This document shows, in pieces, positions 32,263-38,978 of a stretch of DNA of 38,978 nt (the first letter of the stretch is position 1; each line of letters starts with the position of its first letter). This DNA is from an uncultured Lactobacillus sp. (GTDB lineage Bacteria > Bacillota > Bacilli > Lactobacillales > Lactobacillaceae). The position numbers and the translations under genes were made by a program. The stretch covers positions 1 through 38,978 of the forward strand of contig CALNAJ010000008.1 of assembly GCA_937874695.1 (NCBI GenBank), in the 5' to 3' direction. The notes below the pieces were generated by a model. The model was not told the origin of the DNA and ran no database searches. It worked only from the letters and a program-made list of their open reading frames with translations.

Positions 32263-33630
32263 GTGTCACTGGAAACGGACTTTCAACGTATCTGCGAGGT
32301 TCATGGCTGGAATAATCCCCAGCAGCATGGCCTGATTGCGGTGTCGACTGGGGTCGACTCGATGGTGTTACTGACGTTGTTTGCTCAGTTACCGGTTGAT
32401 CAGCGTCCCCAACTGACGGTGGTTCACGTGAACCATCAATTACGGGAGCAAAGTCGAACGGAGGCGGCGTTTCTCAAGGAATGGTGTGCACAACACCAGA
32501 TTCCATTGGTCGCGACCGTTTGGCCCAGAGATCAGCAGCCCACGCATGGCATCGAGGATGCTGCTCGGCAGTTTCGTTATCAGTTCTTTGCCGATCAGTT
32601 AGTGGCGCAGGATGCAGATTGGCTGGCGACCGCGCATCAGGCCGACGAGCAGGCCGAGACCATTCTGTTTAAATTGATGCGGGGTGGGCAACTCGATCAG
32701 CTCACGGGCATGGCGCCCAGTCGATCGTTTCATACCGGGCAACTCATTCGTCCGCTGCTTCCCTTTGCCAAGGCCACGTTGCGAACGTATGCTGAGCAAC
32801 AGCAGATTCCCTGGTATGAGGATGCTACGAACCGTGAGTTGACGGCTAGTCGCAATCGGGTACGGTGGCAACTTTTGCCAGCGATGCGGCAGGAAAATCC
32901 GCAGGTTGACCGGCACTTGTTGGATTACGCGGACCAGCTCCAAGATGTTCTTCAAGTGGCAGATCAGGCTGTGACCGACAGTTTGGCACAGATTGTGCGC
33001 CAACATGATCCAGTCGTCGTTGACACGCAGGCTTTTTTCAAACAACCAACTGCACGGCGACAGTTGATTTTGAGCCGACTGATCAAGCAATGTCAGCCGA
33101 CTTTAAGCACGGAAGCTGGTGTGCGCCAGGCGTGTGAGCAGTTGTTGGCGAACGGGCAACACCCGACCGGTACGGTTGATTTGGGCGCCGGCTGGTCACT
33201 GGTTAAAAAGTATGGAACGTTTACATTCAATCAATTCGAAAATTTCCGGCAAAAATCTAAGGAAGTTTTTAGTTTTATGGTAGTATTAAACCAATGGCGA
33301 ACGTTGGGAAATGGCTGGCAACTTGGCTGTTTCACGACAGACAGTCGTGATCACTTACCGCAAAGCGAGGTCGTCGCTCTGACGGCGGATCAGTTCCCAT
33401 TACGGGTACGGTCGTGGCAGGCAACGGATCGGTTGCGATTAAGCAGTGGGCATCACCAGACGGTTCGGCGGGCATTGATCAATGCCAAGGTTCCCCGGGA
33501 AGAACGGGCGGCCGTGCCAGTTCTAGTGACGGCGCAAGACGAAGTGATTGCGGCGCTGGGTGTGAAATGGGCAGTTCAGCCACAACGCGCGCACACAAGA
33601 AACTATCACATCAAATTAGAGCATGAATAG
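32263..33630 (+). CDS. tilS: tRNA(Ile)-lysidine synthase
   Basis: 455-residue N-type ATP pyrophosphatase that converts C34 of the CAU-anticodon isoleucine tRNA to lysidine, letting it read AUA. The PP-loop is S-T-G-V-D-S at residues 28-33; the usual form is SGGxDS, so the second position is Thr instead of Gly. Next come VVHVNHQLR, ATAHQADEQAETILFKLMRG and WYEDATN, all family signatures. C-terminal recognition domain ends around AALGVKWAVQPQRAHT. GTG start with AGAGGG upstream. Followed at once by hpt, as in Bacillus. Confidence 0.95.
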   Translation: MSLETDFQRICEVHGWNNPQQHGLIAVSTGVDSMVLLTLFAQLPVDQRPQLTVVHVNHQLREQSRTEAAFLKEWCAQHQIPLVATVWPRDQQPTHGIEDAARQFRYQFFADQLVAQDADWLATAHQADEQAETILFKLMRGGQLDQLTGMAPSRSFHTGQLIRPLLPFAKATLRTYAEQQQIPWYEDATNRELTASRNRVRWQLLPAMRQENPQVDRHLLDYADQLQDVLQVADQAVTDSLAQIVRQHDPVVVDTQAFFKQPTARRQLILSRLIKQCQPTLSTEAGVRQACEQLLANGQHPTGTVDLGAGWSLVKKYGTFTFNQFENFRQKSKEVFSFMVVLNQWRTLGNGWQLGCFTTDSRDHLPQSEVVALTADQFPLRVRSWQATDRLRLSSGHHQTVRRALINAKVPREERAAVPVLVTAQDEVIAALGVKWAVQPQRAHTRNYHIKLEHE

Positions 33631-33646
33631 GCGAAAGGGGAACAGC

Positions 33647-34189
33647 ATGAATAACGATATTTTAAAGGTCCTTTATAGTGAGGAAGACATTGCCGCGGCT
33701 TGTAAACGGTTAGGTACGCAACTTTCAGAAGACTACCGGGATAAGACACCATTAATCATTTGTGTCTTGAAGGGTGCTATTCTATTTATGACAGATGTTA
33801 TTCGCGATATGGATATCTATGCAACGATTGACTTCATCGATGTCTCTAGCTATAACGGTGGGACGGCGTCATCCGGAACAATTCGGTTATTGAAGGATTT
33901 GGATACCGACGTTGCTGGGCGTGACATCATCTTAGTAGAAGATATCATCGATACTGGTCGGACATTGAAGTACCTGGAAGACCTGTTGAAGGACCGGAAA
34001 GCAAACTCCATTCGGGTCTGCACGTTAATGGACAAACCAAGTGGTCGTGTGGTCGAAGCTAAGGCGGATTACGTTGGGTTTAATGTTCCAAGTGAATTCG
34101 TGGTCGGCTATGGGTTGGACTACGAAGAAAAATATCGGAATCTCCCGTACGTTGGTGTTTTGAAGCCATCCGTTTATTCAGATAAATAA
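33647..34189 (+). CDS. hpt: Hypoxanthine-guanine phosphoribosyltransferase
   Basis: 180-residue purine salvage enzyme making IMP/GMP from hypoxanthine/guanine and PRPP. The PRPP-binding motif V-E-D-I-I-D-T-G-R-T is at residues 97-106, and LKGAILFMTDVIR with SSYNGGTASSG forms the flexible-loop region. The ATG at 33647 is preferred because AAAGGGGA lies just upstream; an in-frame ATG at 33623 overlaps tilS by 8 bases and has no ribosome binding site. Co-transcribed with tilS and possibly ftsH. Confidence 0.95.
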   Translation: MNNDILKVLYSEEDIAAACKRLGTQLSEDYRDKTPLIICVLKGAILFMTDVIRDMDIYATIDFIDVSSYNGGTASSGTIRLLKDLDTDVAGRDIILVEDIIDTGRTLKYLEDLLKDRKANSIRVCTLMDKPSGRVVEAKADYVGFNVPSEFVVGYGLDYEEKYRNLPYVGVLKPSVYSDK

Positions 34190-34298
34190 TTAGTCAATGA
34201 TAGTCAATTGTGATAACATCTTATTTAGTCAAAGGGCATATGCTCTAAAAATTCGTTCCTACAGTAGATGCTGGGAACTGTGAGTGAGGAGGCACGAC

Positions 34299-36416
34299 AT
34301 GAATAATCGACGAAATGGACTGTTCCGTAATAGTCTGTTTTACATTGTGATTTTCTTGTTGGTCATTGGTGTAGTTTACCTGTTCAACGGTAACGGCAAC
34401 AGTTCTCAAACTCAAGAGATCCAATCGAGTCAATTTGTTAAAGATCTGAATGCAAACAAGATCAAGAAATTCTCCATTCAACCATCTGGGGGAGTTTACA
34501 AGATTACCGGGGAATATCGGAACGCGCAAAAGCGCACAACCAACACCGGATTTAGTCTCGGCGGCTCACAGAGCACAGCAGTGACTAGCTTTAGCACACA
34601 AGTCTTAACCAATAACTCAACGGTTTCTGAGATTGATAAGGTTGCTAAGAACCACAATGTTAAGATGAACACCAAAGCGGAAGAGTCGAGTGGCTTCTGG
34701 ATTAACTTGTTAGTCTATGTTGCGCCACTAGTTATTTTCTTCTTCTTCTTCTACATGATGATGGGTCAAGCCGGCCAAGGTGGTGGCAATGGCAAGGTCA
34801 TGAGCTTTGGGAAGAGTAAGGCCAAACCAGCCGATAGCAAGGAGAACAAGGTTCGCTTTGCCGACGTTGCTGGTGAGGAAGAGGAAAAGCAAGAACTTGT
34901 TGAAGTTGTTGAGTTCTTGAAGAATCCACGTAAGTTTGTGGCGTTAGGTGCCCGGATACCATCTGGTGTCTTGCTGGAGGGTCCTCCTGGTACTGGTAAA
35001 ACGTTGCTGGCGAAGGCCGTTGCTGGTGAAGCTGCGGTACCATTCTTCTCGATTTCTGGTTCAGATTTCGTGGAAATGTTCGTCGGTGTCGGGGCTAGTC
35101 GTGTCCGGGATCTGTTTGAACAGGCCAAGAAGGCCGCACCTTCAATCATCTTTATTGATGAAATTGATGCGGTTGGTCGTCAACGGGGTGCCGGCATGGG
35201 CGGTGGCCACGATGAACGTGAACAAACGTTGAACCAATTACTGGTTGAAATGGACGGGTTTACGGGGAGTGAAGGGGTCATTGTCATGGCCGCTACGAAC
35301 CGTTCCGATGTGTTGGACCCCGCCTTACTACGTCCAGGTCGGTTTGACCGGAAGATTCTCGTTGGTCGGCCAGATGTTAAGGGTCGTGAAGCCATCTTGA
35401 AGGTTCACGCCAAGAACAAGCCATTAGCCAATGATGTTGATTTGAAGGAAATTTCTAAGCAAACGCCTGGTTTCGTGGGTGCTGATTTGGAAAACCTGCT
35501 GAATGAAGCGGCCTTGTTAGCTGCACGGCGGAACAAGACACAGATCGATGCTTCTGACTTAGATGAAGCCGAAGACCGTGTTATCGCTGGGCCTGCTAAG
35601 AAGGATCGGGTCATCAGTCCTGATGAACGTAAGACGGTTGCTTACCATGAAGCTGGGCATACTATCGTGGGGTTAGTCTTAAATGACGCTCGCGTGGTCC
35701 ACAAGGTAACCATCGTCCCTCGTGGGCGTGCTGGCGGATACGCCATCATGTTGCCACGTGAAGACCAGATGCTGATGTCCAAGAAGGATGCCATGGAACA
35801 GATTGCCGGGTTAATGGGTGGTCGGACGGCTGAAGAGTTAATCTTCCACTCCGAATCATCTGGGGCCTCCAATGACTTCGAACAGGCAACGCAAATTGCC
35901 CGTTCCATGGTTACCCAATATGGGATGAGTGATGCACTGGGGACTGTCGCACTTGAAAGTGCTGGCGGGCAACCATTTGCAGGGGCTGGCTATACCGGTC
36001 AACCAACTTACTCAGAACATACCGCTAACTTAATTGATAGTGAAGTTCGCCGGATCATCGGGGAAGCGCATGACACTGCCCGTCAGATTCTGGAAGAACA
36101 CAAAGCAGAACACAAGATTATTGCGGATGCCTTGCTGAAATACGAAACGTTGGACGAAAAGCAAATACTCAGCCTGTTTAACACTGGGAAGATGCCTGAA
36201 ACGGACAACGGGAACGAATTCCCTAGCGAAAAGGCGGCAACTTTCGAAGAGTCTAAGCGTGAACTTGAACGCCGTGAAGCAGAACGCCAAGCTTCTACTG
36301 AAGCTAAGTTGGCTTCTAGTGCCTCAAGTGATACTGAATCAGCAGCAGAGCCAGCTAGCTCAGCCGCAAGTTCAGCAGCGCCAGACGATCACGATGAGTC
36401 CGACCATTCCGAATAA
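34299..36416 (+). CDS. ftsH: ATP-dependent zinc metalloprotease FtsH
   Basis: 705-residue membrane AAA+ protease that degrades unassembled or damaged membrane proteins. Membrane segments are at ~12-30 and ~135-155. Walker A GPPGTGKT is near 227, Walker B IIFIDEIDAVG follows, and the zinc motif H-E-A-G-H is at ~450-454. The C-terminus has an unusual 45-odd-residue Ser/Ala/Glu/Asp-rich tail (SSASSDTESAAEPASSAASS). The ATG at 34299 follows AGGAGG by 6 bases; the longer frame from 34284 begins within that site. Downstream of hpt by ~110 bases; terminated by a strong hairpin. Confidence 0.97.
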   Translation: MNNRRNGLFRNSLFYIVIFLLVIGVVYLFNGNGNSSQTQEIQSSQFVKDLNANKIKKFSIQPSGGVYKITGEYRNAQKRTTNTGFSLGGSQSTAVTSFSTQVLTNNSTVSEIDKVAKNHNVKMNTKAEESSGFWINLLVYVAPLVIFFFFFYMMMGQAGQGGGNGKVMSFGKSKAKPADSKENKVRFADVAGEEEEKQELVEVVEFLKNPRKFVALGARIPSGVLLEGPPGTGKTLLAKAVAGEAAVPFFSISGSDFVEMFVGVGASRVRDLFEQAKKAAPSIIFIDEIDAVGRQRGAGMGGGHDEREQTLNQLLVEMDGFTGSEGVIVMAATNRSDVLDPALLRPGRFDRKILVGRPDVKGREAILKVHAKNKPLANDVDLKEISKQTPGFVGADLENLLNEAALLAARRNKTQIDASDLDEAEDRVIAGPAKKDRVISPDERKTVAYHEAGHTIVGLVLNDARVVHKVTIVPRGRAGGYAIMLPREDQMLMSKKDAMEQIAGLMGGRTAEELIFHSESSGASNDFEQATQIARSMVTQYGMSDALGTVALESAGGQPFAGAGYTGQPTYSEHTANLIDSEVRRIIGEAHDTARQILEEHKAEHKIIADALLKYETLDEKQILSLFNTGKMPETDNGNEFPSEKAATFEESKRELERREAERQASTEAKLASSASSDTESAAEPASSAASSAAPDDHDESDHSE

Positions 36417-36428
36417 TTGCAACGATCA

Positions 36429-36458
36429 AAGGTCCGGGACAGCTGTCTCGGACCTTTT
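36429..36458 (+). terminator. Terminator of ftsH
   Basis: AAGGTCCGGGACAG and CTGTCTCGGACCTT form a near-perfect 14-bp stem (one G-U) ending in TTTT. Confidence 0.85.
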
Positions 36459-36560
36459 CGTGACTTATGGGGACGGCAGGACCTCGGTTGGTGGAGAAGG
36501 CAATATGCGCAATGAGTGGGAAACCATTTGGGAAATTTACACTAGAAGTTAGCTATATCT

Positions 36561-36588
36561 TTGCAAATCCCGAACTTTCTGGTAATGT
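36561..36588 (+). promoter_or_regulatory. Possible promoter of hslO-dusB
   Basis: TTGCAA (36561-36566) and TAATGT (36583-36588) with 16-base spacing, 40 bases before the hslO start. Confidence 0.4.
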
Positions 36589-36627
36589 AGGGCATGACAA
36601 AGTGCAATGAAAGGACGTTTATATTTA

Positions 36628-37515
36628 ATGGCAGATTATTTAGTAAAAAGTTTGATTGATAATGGGATGTTCCGGGCTTACGTGGTAGATGCCACGGAAA
36701 CGGTCGCTGAGGCACAGCAGCGCCATGATACTTGGAGCTCAGCCACGGCTGCTTTGGGACGGACACTGATTGGGACGATGCTCCTGTCGACCTCGCTGCT
36801 GAAGGGGAAGGAAACGTTGACGGTCAAGGTTAATGGTCACGGACCGGTTGGCGCTATTGTGGCCGACGGGAATGCTGATGGGACGGTCAAGGGTTACCTC
36901 CAGTACCCACACATTAGCTTACCATTGAACGAGAAGCACAAGATTGACGTGAAGAAGGCCGTAGGGGTCCAGGGGATGATGACGGTCACCAAGGACCAAG
37001 GCCTGGGTCAACCTTACACGGGACAGGTTCCCTTGATTTCTGGGGAATTGGGTGAAGACTTTACCTACTATTTAGCAAAGTCCGAACAGATTCCTAGTGC
37101 GGTCGGTGTTTCAGTCTTTGTGCAACCGAACAACACGGTTAAGGTTGCTGGTGGGTTCATGATTCAAGTCATGCCAGGGGCCTCTGACGAAGCCATCTCA
37201 CGCTTAGAGAATCGGATCAAGGAAATGCCAATGGTCTCCGAACTGTTGCTAGATGGACAGAAGCCAGAAGACATTCTGAAGCTCCTGTTCCCGGACGAAC
37301 AGATTAAAATCTTACAGAAGATGCCCGTTGGTTTTAAGTGTGACTGTTCCAAGGACCGGTTTGCGAAGTCCTTGGCTGCCATTCAACCAGCAGCTATCAA
37401 AGAGATGATCGATCAAGACCATGGTGCCGAAGCCGTTTGTCACTTCTGTGGGACGAAGTATCAGTTCTCTGAGGATGATTTGCGGCAAATCCTGACCGAA
37501 GCACAAGCAAAGTAG
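36628..37515 (+). CDS. hslO: Hsp33-type redox-regulated chaperone HslO
   Basis: 295-residue cytosolic holdase chaperone that becomes active when its zinc-bound cysteines are oxidised. The C-terminal redox switch is complete: KCDCSKDRF (C-x-C) and, about 40 residues later, VCHFCGTKY (C-x2-C). The N-terminal domain has the family phrase TWSSATAALGRTLIGTMLLSTSLLKG. The ATG at 36628 gives the standard N-terminus MADYLVKSL; the in-frame ATG at 36607 lies in the AAAGGA ribosome binding site region. Follows ftsH, as in Bacillus, and shares the proteostasis theme. dusB begins 9 bases after its stop. Confidence 0.95.
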   Translation: MADYLVKSLIDNGMFRAYVVDATETVAEAQQRHDTWSSATAALGRTLIGTMLLSTSLLKGKETLTVKVNGHGPVGAIVADGNADGTVKGYLQYPHISLPLNEKHKIDVKKAVGVQGMMTVTKDQGLGQPYTGQVPLISGELGEDFTYYLAKSEQIPSAVGVSVFVQPNNTVKVAGGFMIQVMPGASDEAISRLENRIKEMPMVSELLLDGQKPEDILKLLFPDEQIKILQKMPVGFKCDCSKDRFAKSLAAIQPAAIKEMIDQDHGAEAVCHFCGTKYQFSEDDLRQILTEAQAK

Positions 37516-37524
37516 GCGTTCACG

Positions 37525-38541
37525 ATGACTTGGAAGATTGGTGATGTTGAAATCCCTAATCGTGTGGTCGTTGCCCCTATGGCTGGTGTGACCAATGTCG
37601 CCTTTAGACGTATATGCAAGGACTTTGGTGCCGGACTCGTCGAGTGTGAGATGATCTCTGGCCAGGGGATTCACTATCAGAATCAGCGGACACTCAATAT
37701 GATGGCCGTTGATCCCAGTGAACACCCCATGAGTATTCAGATTTTTGGCGGGACGCAGGAGACTTTAGTCCAAGCTGCACAGTACGTCGATCAACAGACA
37801 TCCGCGGATATTATCGATATTAATATGGGATGCCCGGTAAATAAGGTCGTGAATACCGAGGCGGGGGCCAAATGGCTACTGGATCCGAATAAGGTTCATG
37901 ACATGGTCGCAGCAGTTGTCGCCGCAGTCAATAAGCCGGTGACGGTTAAGATGCGCACGGGCTGGGATAGCCATCACGTTTATGCGGTGGAGAATGCTTT
38001 AGCCGCTGAGAGTGCGGGGGCCGCAGCGGTGGCTATGCATGGCCGGACTCGTAAGCAGATGTATCAAGGCCGGGCCGACTGGGACATCTTGGCTCAGGTT
38101 GCCCAGCACCTAACCGTTCCCTTTATGGGAAACGGGGATGTGCGCACGCCAGAGGATGCCAAACGGATGCTGGATGAGGTCGGTGCTGATGCCGTGATGA
38201 TTGGTCGGGCCGTAATGGGTAACCCGTGGTTGTTGCGTCGGATCAATCGTTATTTAGAGACGGGAGAGCTTTTACCGGAGCCGACTGTGGCAGAGAAGGT
38301 GGACTTGGCCAAGGAGCACCTGCATCGATTGTGTCTCGCCCGAGGACCAGAAGAAGGGCCGATGGACTTTCGAACGCAAGTTGCTTATTACCTTAAAGGA
38401 ATCCCGCATGCGGCCCGTACTAAGGTGGCATTAACTGATGCCACTGAGGAAAGTGCCATGGTCGAGATTCTGGATCAGTTCGTCGCTAAGATTACGGCAC
38501 GCGAACAGCGGGTACCAGTTCAACGGTTTGCAGACAAATAG
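37525..38541 (+). CDS. dusB: tRNA-dihydrouridine synthase B
   Basis: 338-residue FMN enzyme that reduces uridine to dihydrouridine in tRNA. TIM-barrel motifs: VVVAPMAGVTNVAFRRI near the N-terminus, NMGCPVNKVVNTEAG (catalytic Cys) around residue 110, MHGRTRKQMYQGRADW near 172, and GNGDV plus MIGRAVMGNPWLLRRI for FMN phosphate. Sits 9 bases after hslO, so the two are probably co-transcribed. Ends at a strong terminator; no lysS follows, unlike in Bacillus. Confidence 0.95.
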   Translation: MTWKIGDVEIPNRVVVAPMAGVTNVAFRRICKDFGAGLVECEMISGQGIHYQNQRTLNMMAVDPSEHPMSIQIFGGTQETLVQAAQYVDQQTSADIIDINMGCPVNKVVNTEAGAKWLLDPNKVHDMVAAVVAAVNKPVTVKMRTGWDSHHVYAVENALAAESAGAAAVAMHGRTRKQMYQGRADWDILAQVAQHLTVPFMGNGDVRTPEDAKRMLDEVGADAVMIGRAVMGNPWLLRRINRYLETGELLPEPTVAEKVDLAKEHLHRLCLARGPEEGPMDFRTQVAYYLKGIPHAARTKVALTDATEESAMVEILDQFVAKITAREQRVPVQRFADK

Positions 38542-38588
38542 AAGAATAAACTAATGGCCGGTAAAATAGGCTTTTACGACAGTATTTG

Positions 38589-38620
38589 AGAATTCAGAAG
38601 TTGTTTCTGAATTCTTTTTT
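38589..38620 (+). terminator. Terminator of dusB
   Basis: AGAATTCAGAA and TTCTGAATTCT form a perfect 11-bp stem with a GTTGT loop, followed by TTTTT. Confidence 0.88.
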
Positions 38621-38745
38621 ATTTTATTGTGTTTTTCTCTTGACCTAGCTTGAGATGATTGATAAGATATTACCTGTTGCTGTTTGAGACAGCCAATGCA
38701 TAAATAACAAATTATTGAATAGTCATACAAATTTGAAATTAATGC

Positions 38746-38774
38746 TTGACGAGTTAAACAGCAACTGATAGAAT
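38746..38774 (+). promoter_or_regulatory. rRNA operon promoter P1
   Basis: TTGACG (38746-38751) and TAGAAT (38769-38774), spacer exactly 17 bases. First of two promoters arranged in tandem before a leader typical of rRNA operons. Confidence 0.75.
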
Positions 38775-38858
38775 GATTTATGTTGTCAAAACGTGTTTCA
38801 TCCGTCATTCATTACTTCTTGGATGTTGAATAAATATTCAGGAAGTTGAAAAAAGATG

Positions 38859-38887
38859 TTGACACGAAATTCACAACGTGATATACT
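38859..38887 (+). promoter_or_regulatory. rRNA operon promoter P2
   Basis: Perfect TTGACA (38859-38864) and TATACT (38882-38887) with a 17-base spacer, the strongest promoter seen in the window. Confidence 0.85.
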
Positions 38888-38978
38888 TTAAAAGTTGTCA
38901 CGGAGCGATTGCTTCTCTGATAACTTGGTAGACCTTTGAAAACTGAACATTGTTTCGACAAACCAAATATGTGTAGGG
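38888..38978 (+). other. Leader of a ribosomal RNA operon (5' part)
   Basis: Downstream of P2 the sequence contains a leader hairpin (AAGTTGTCA/TGATAACTT, 38891-38927 region) and a boxA-like CCTTTGAAAACT at 38933-38944, followed by GAACATTGTTTCGACAAACC, wording typical of the stretch before 16S rRNA in lactobacilli. The mature 16S sequence itself is not in the window. Confidence 0.7.

Noticed and set aside
38551..38808. Minus-strand frame of 85 codons after dusB
   Set aside because: It covers the dusB terminator and the rRNA promoter P1; AT-rich chance frame.
1..38978. CRISPR arrays, insertion sequences, tRNA genes
   Set aside because: No regularly spaced repeats, transposase motifs or cloverleaf with T-loop GGTTCRA were seen on either strand; the three-hairpin elements do not carry a tRNA signature.

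Overview
The window looks like a chromosomal segment of a Gram-positive, low-to-moderate GC lactic acid bacterium of the family Lactobacillaceae. This is inferred from three WxL-type wall proteins, an L-lactate dehydrogenase, strong AGGAGG ribosome binding sites, TTG/GTG starts and a Bacillus-like order pth-mfd-flippase-rqcP-divIC-S1-tilS-hpt-ftsH-hslO-dusB. I cannot name a species from sequence alone.

Layout. (1) 1-8704: an accessory-looking surface module of three tandem, paralogous secreted proteins. Each has a signal peptide, an N-terminal L-type-lectin-like domain and a C-terminal WxL wall-binding domain. Each has a terminator and a long non-coding leader. No DUF916/CscA-type partner is present. 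(2) 8705-16622: a low-molecular-weight tyrosine phosphatase (minus strand), lemA-htpX, an unrecognised conserved-looking protein, murF, the DEAD-box helicase gene cshA and a bacterial eRF1-like (baeRF) protein. (3) 16972-19210: acpS-alr followed by an antitoxin/MazF toxin pair. (4) 19906-23634: three minus-strand genes: cbpA (CBS-ACT protein, probable c-di-AMP sensor), an L,D-transpeptidase and ldh. (5) 24213-38541: a long plus-strand housekeeping block covering translation quality control (pth, rqcP), transcription-coupled repair (mfd), envelope and division (flippase, divIC), tRNA processing (tilS, dusB), purine salvage (hpt) and proteostasis (ftsH, hslO). (6) 38542-38978: tandem strong promoters and a leader typical of a ribosomal RNA operon whose 16S gene would start beyond the window.

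The most interesting signal is in non-coding DNA. Three copies of one structured element occur: an inverted pair between mazF and cbpA (about 19261-19503 and 19620-19820) and a third copy between mfd and the flippase gene (about 28500-28730). All three fold as a long closing stem with three internal hairpins. Hairpins 2 and 3 show compensatory base changes between copies. Hairpin 2 keeps the same A.G mismatch, and hairpin 3 keeps a similar apical CC/GG loop. This points to a conserved RNA rather than a random palindrome. A separate pseudoknot-capable candidate RNA lies in the ldh-pth divergent region behind an extended -10 promoter.

Most genes were identified by reading family motifs in the translations. 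No database search was possible, so family names rest on motif recognition and gene order. RNA elements and promoters are by-eye calls.
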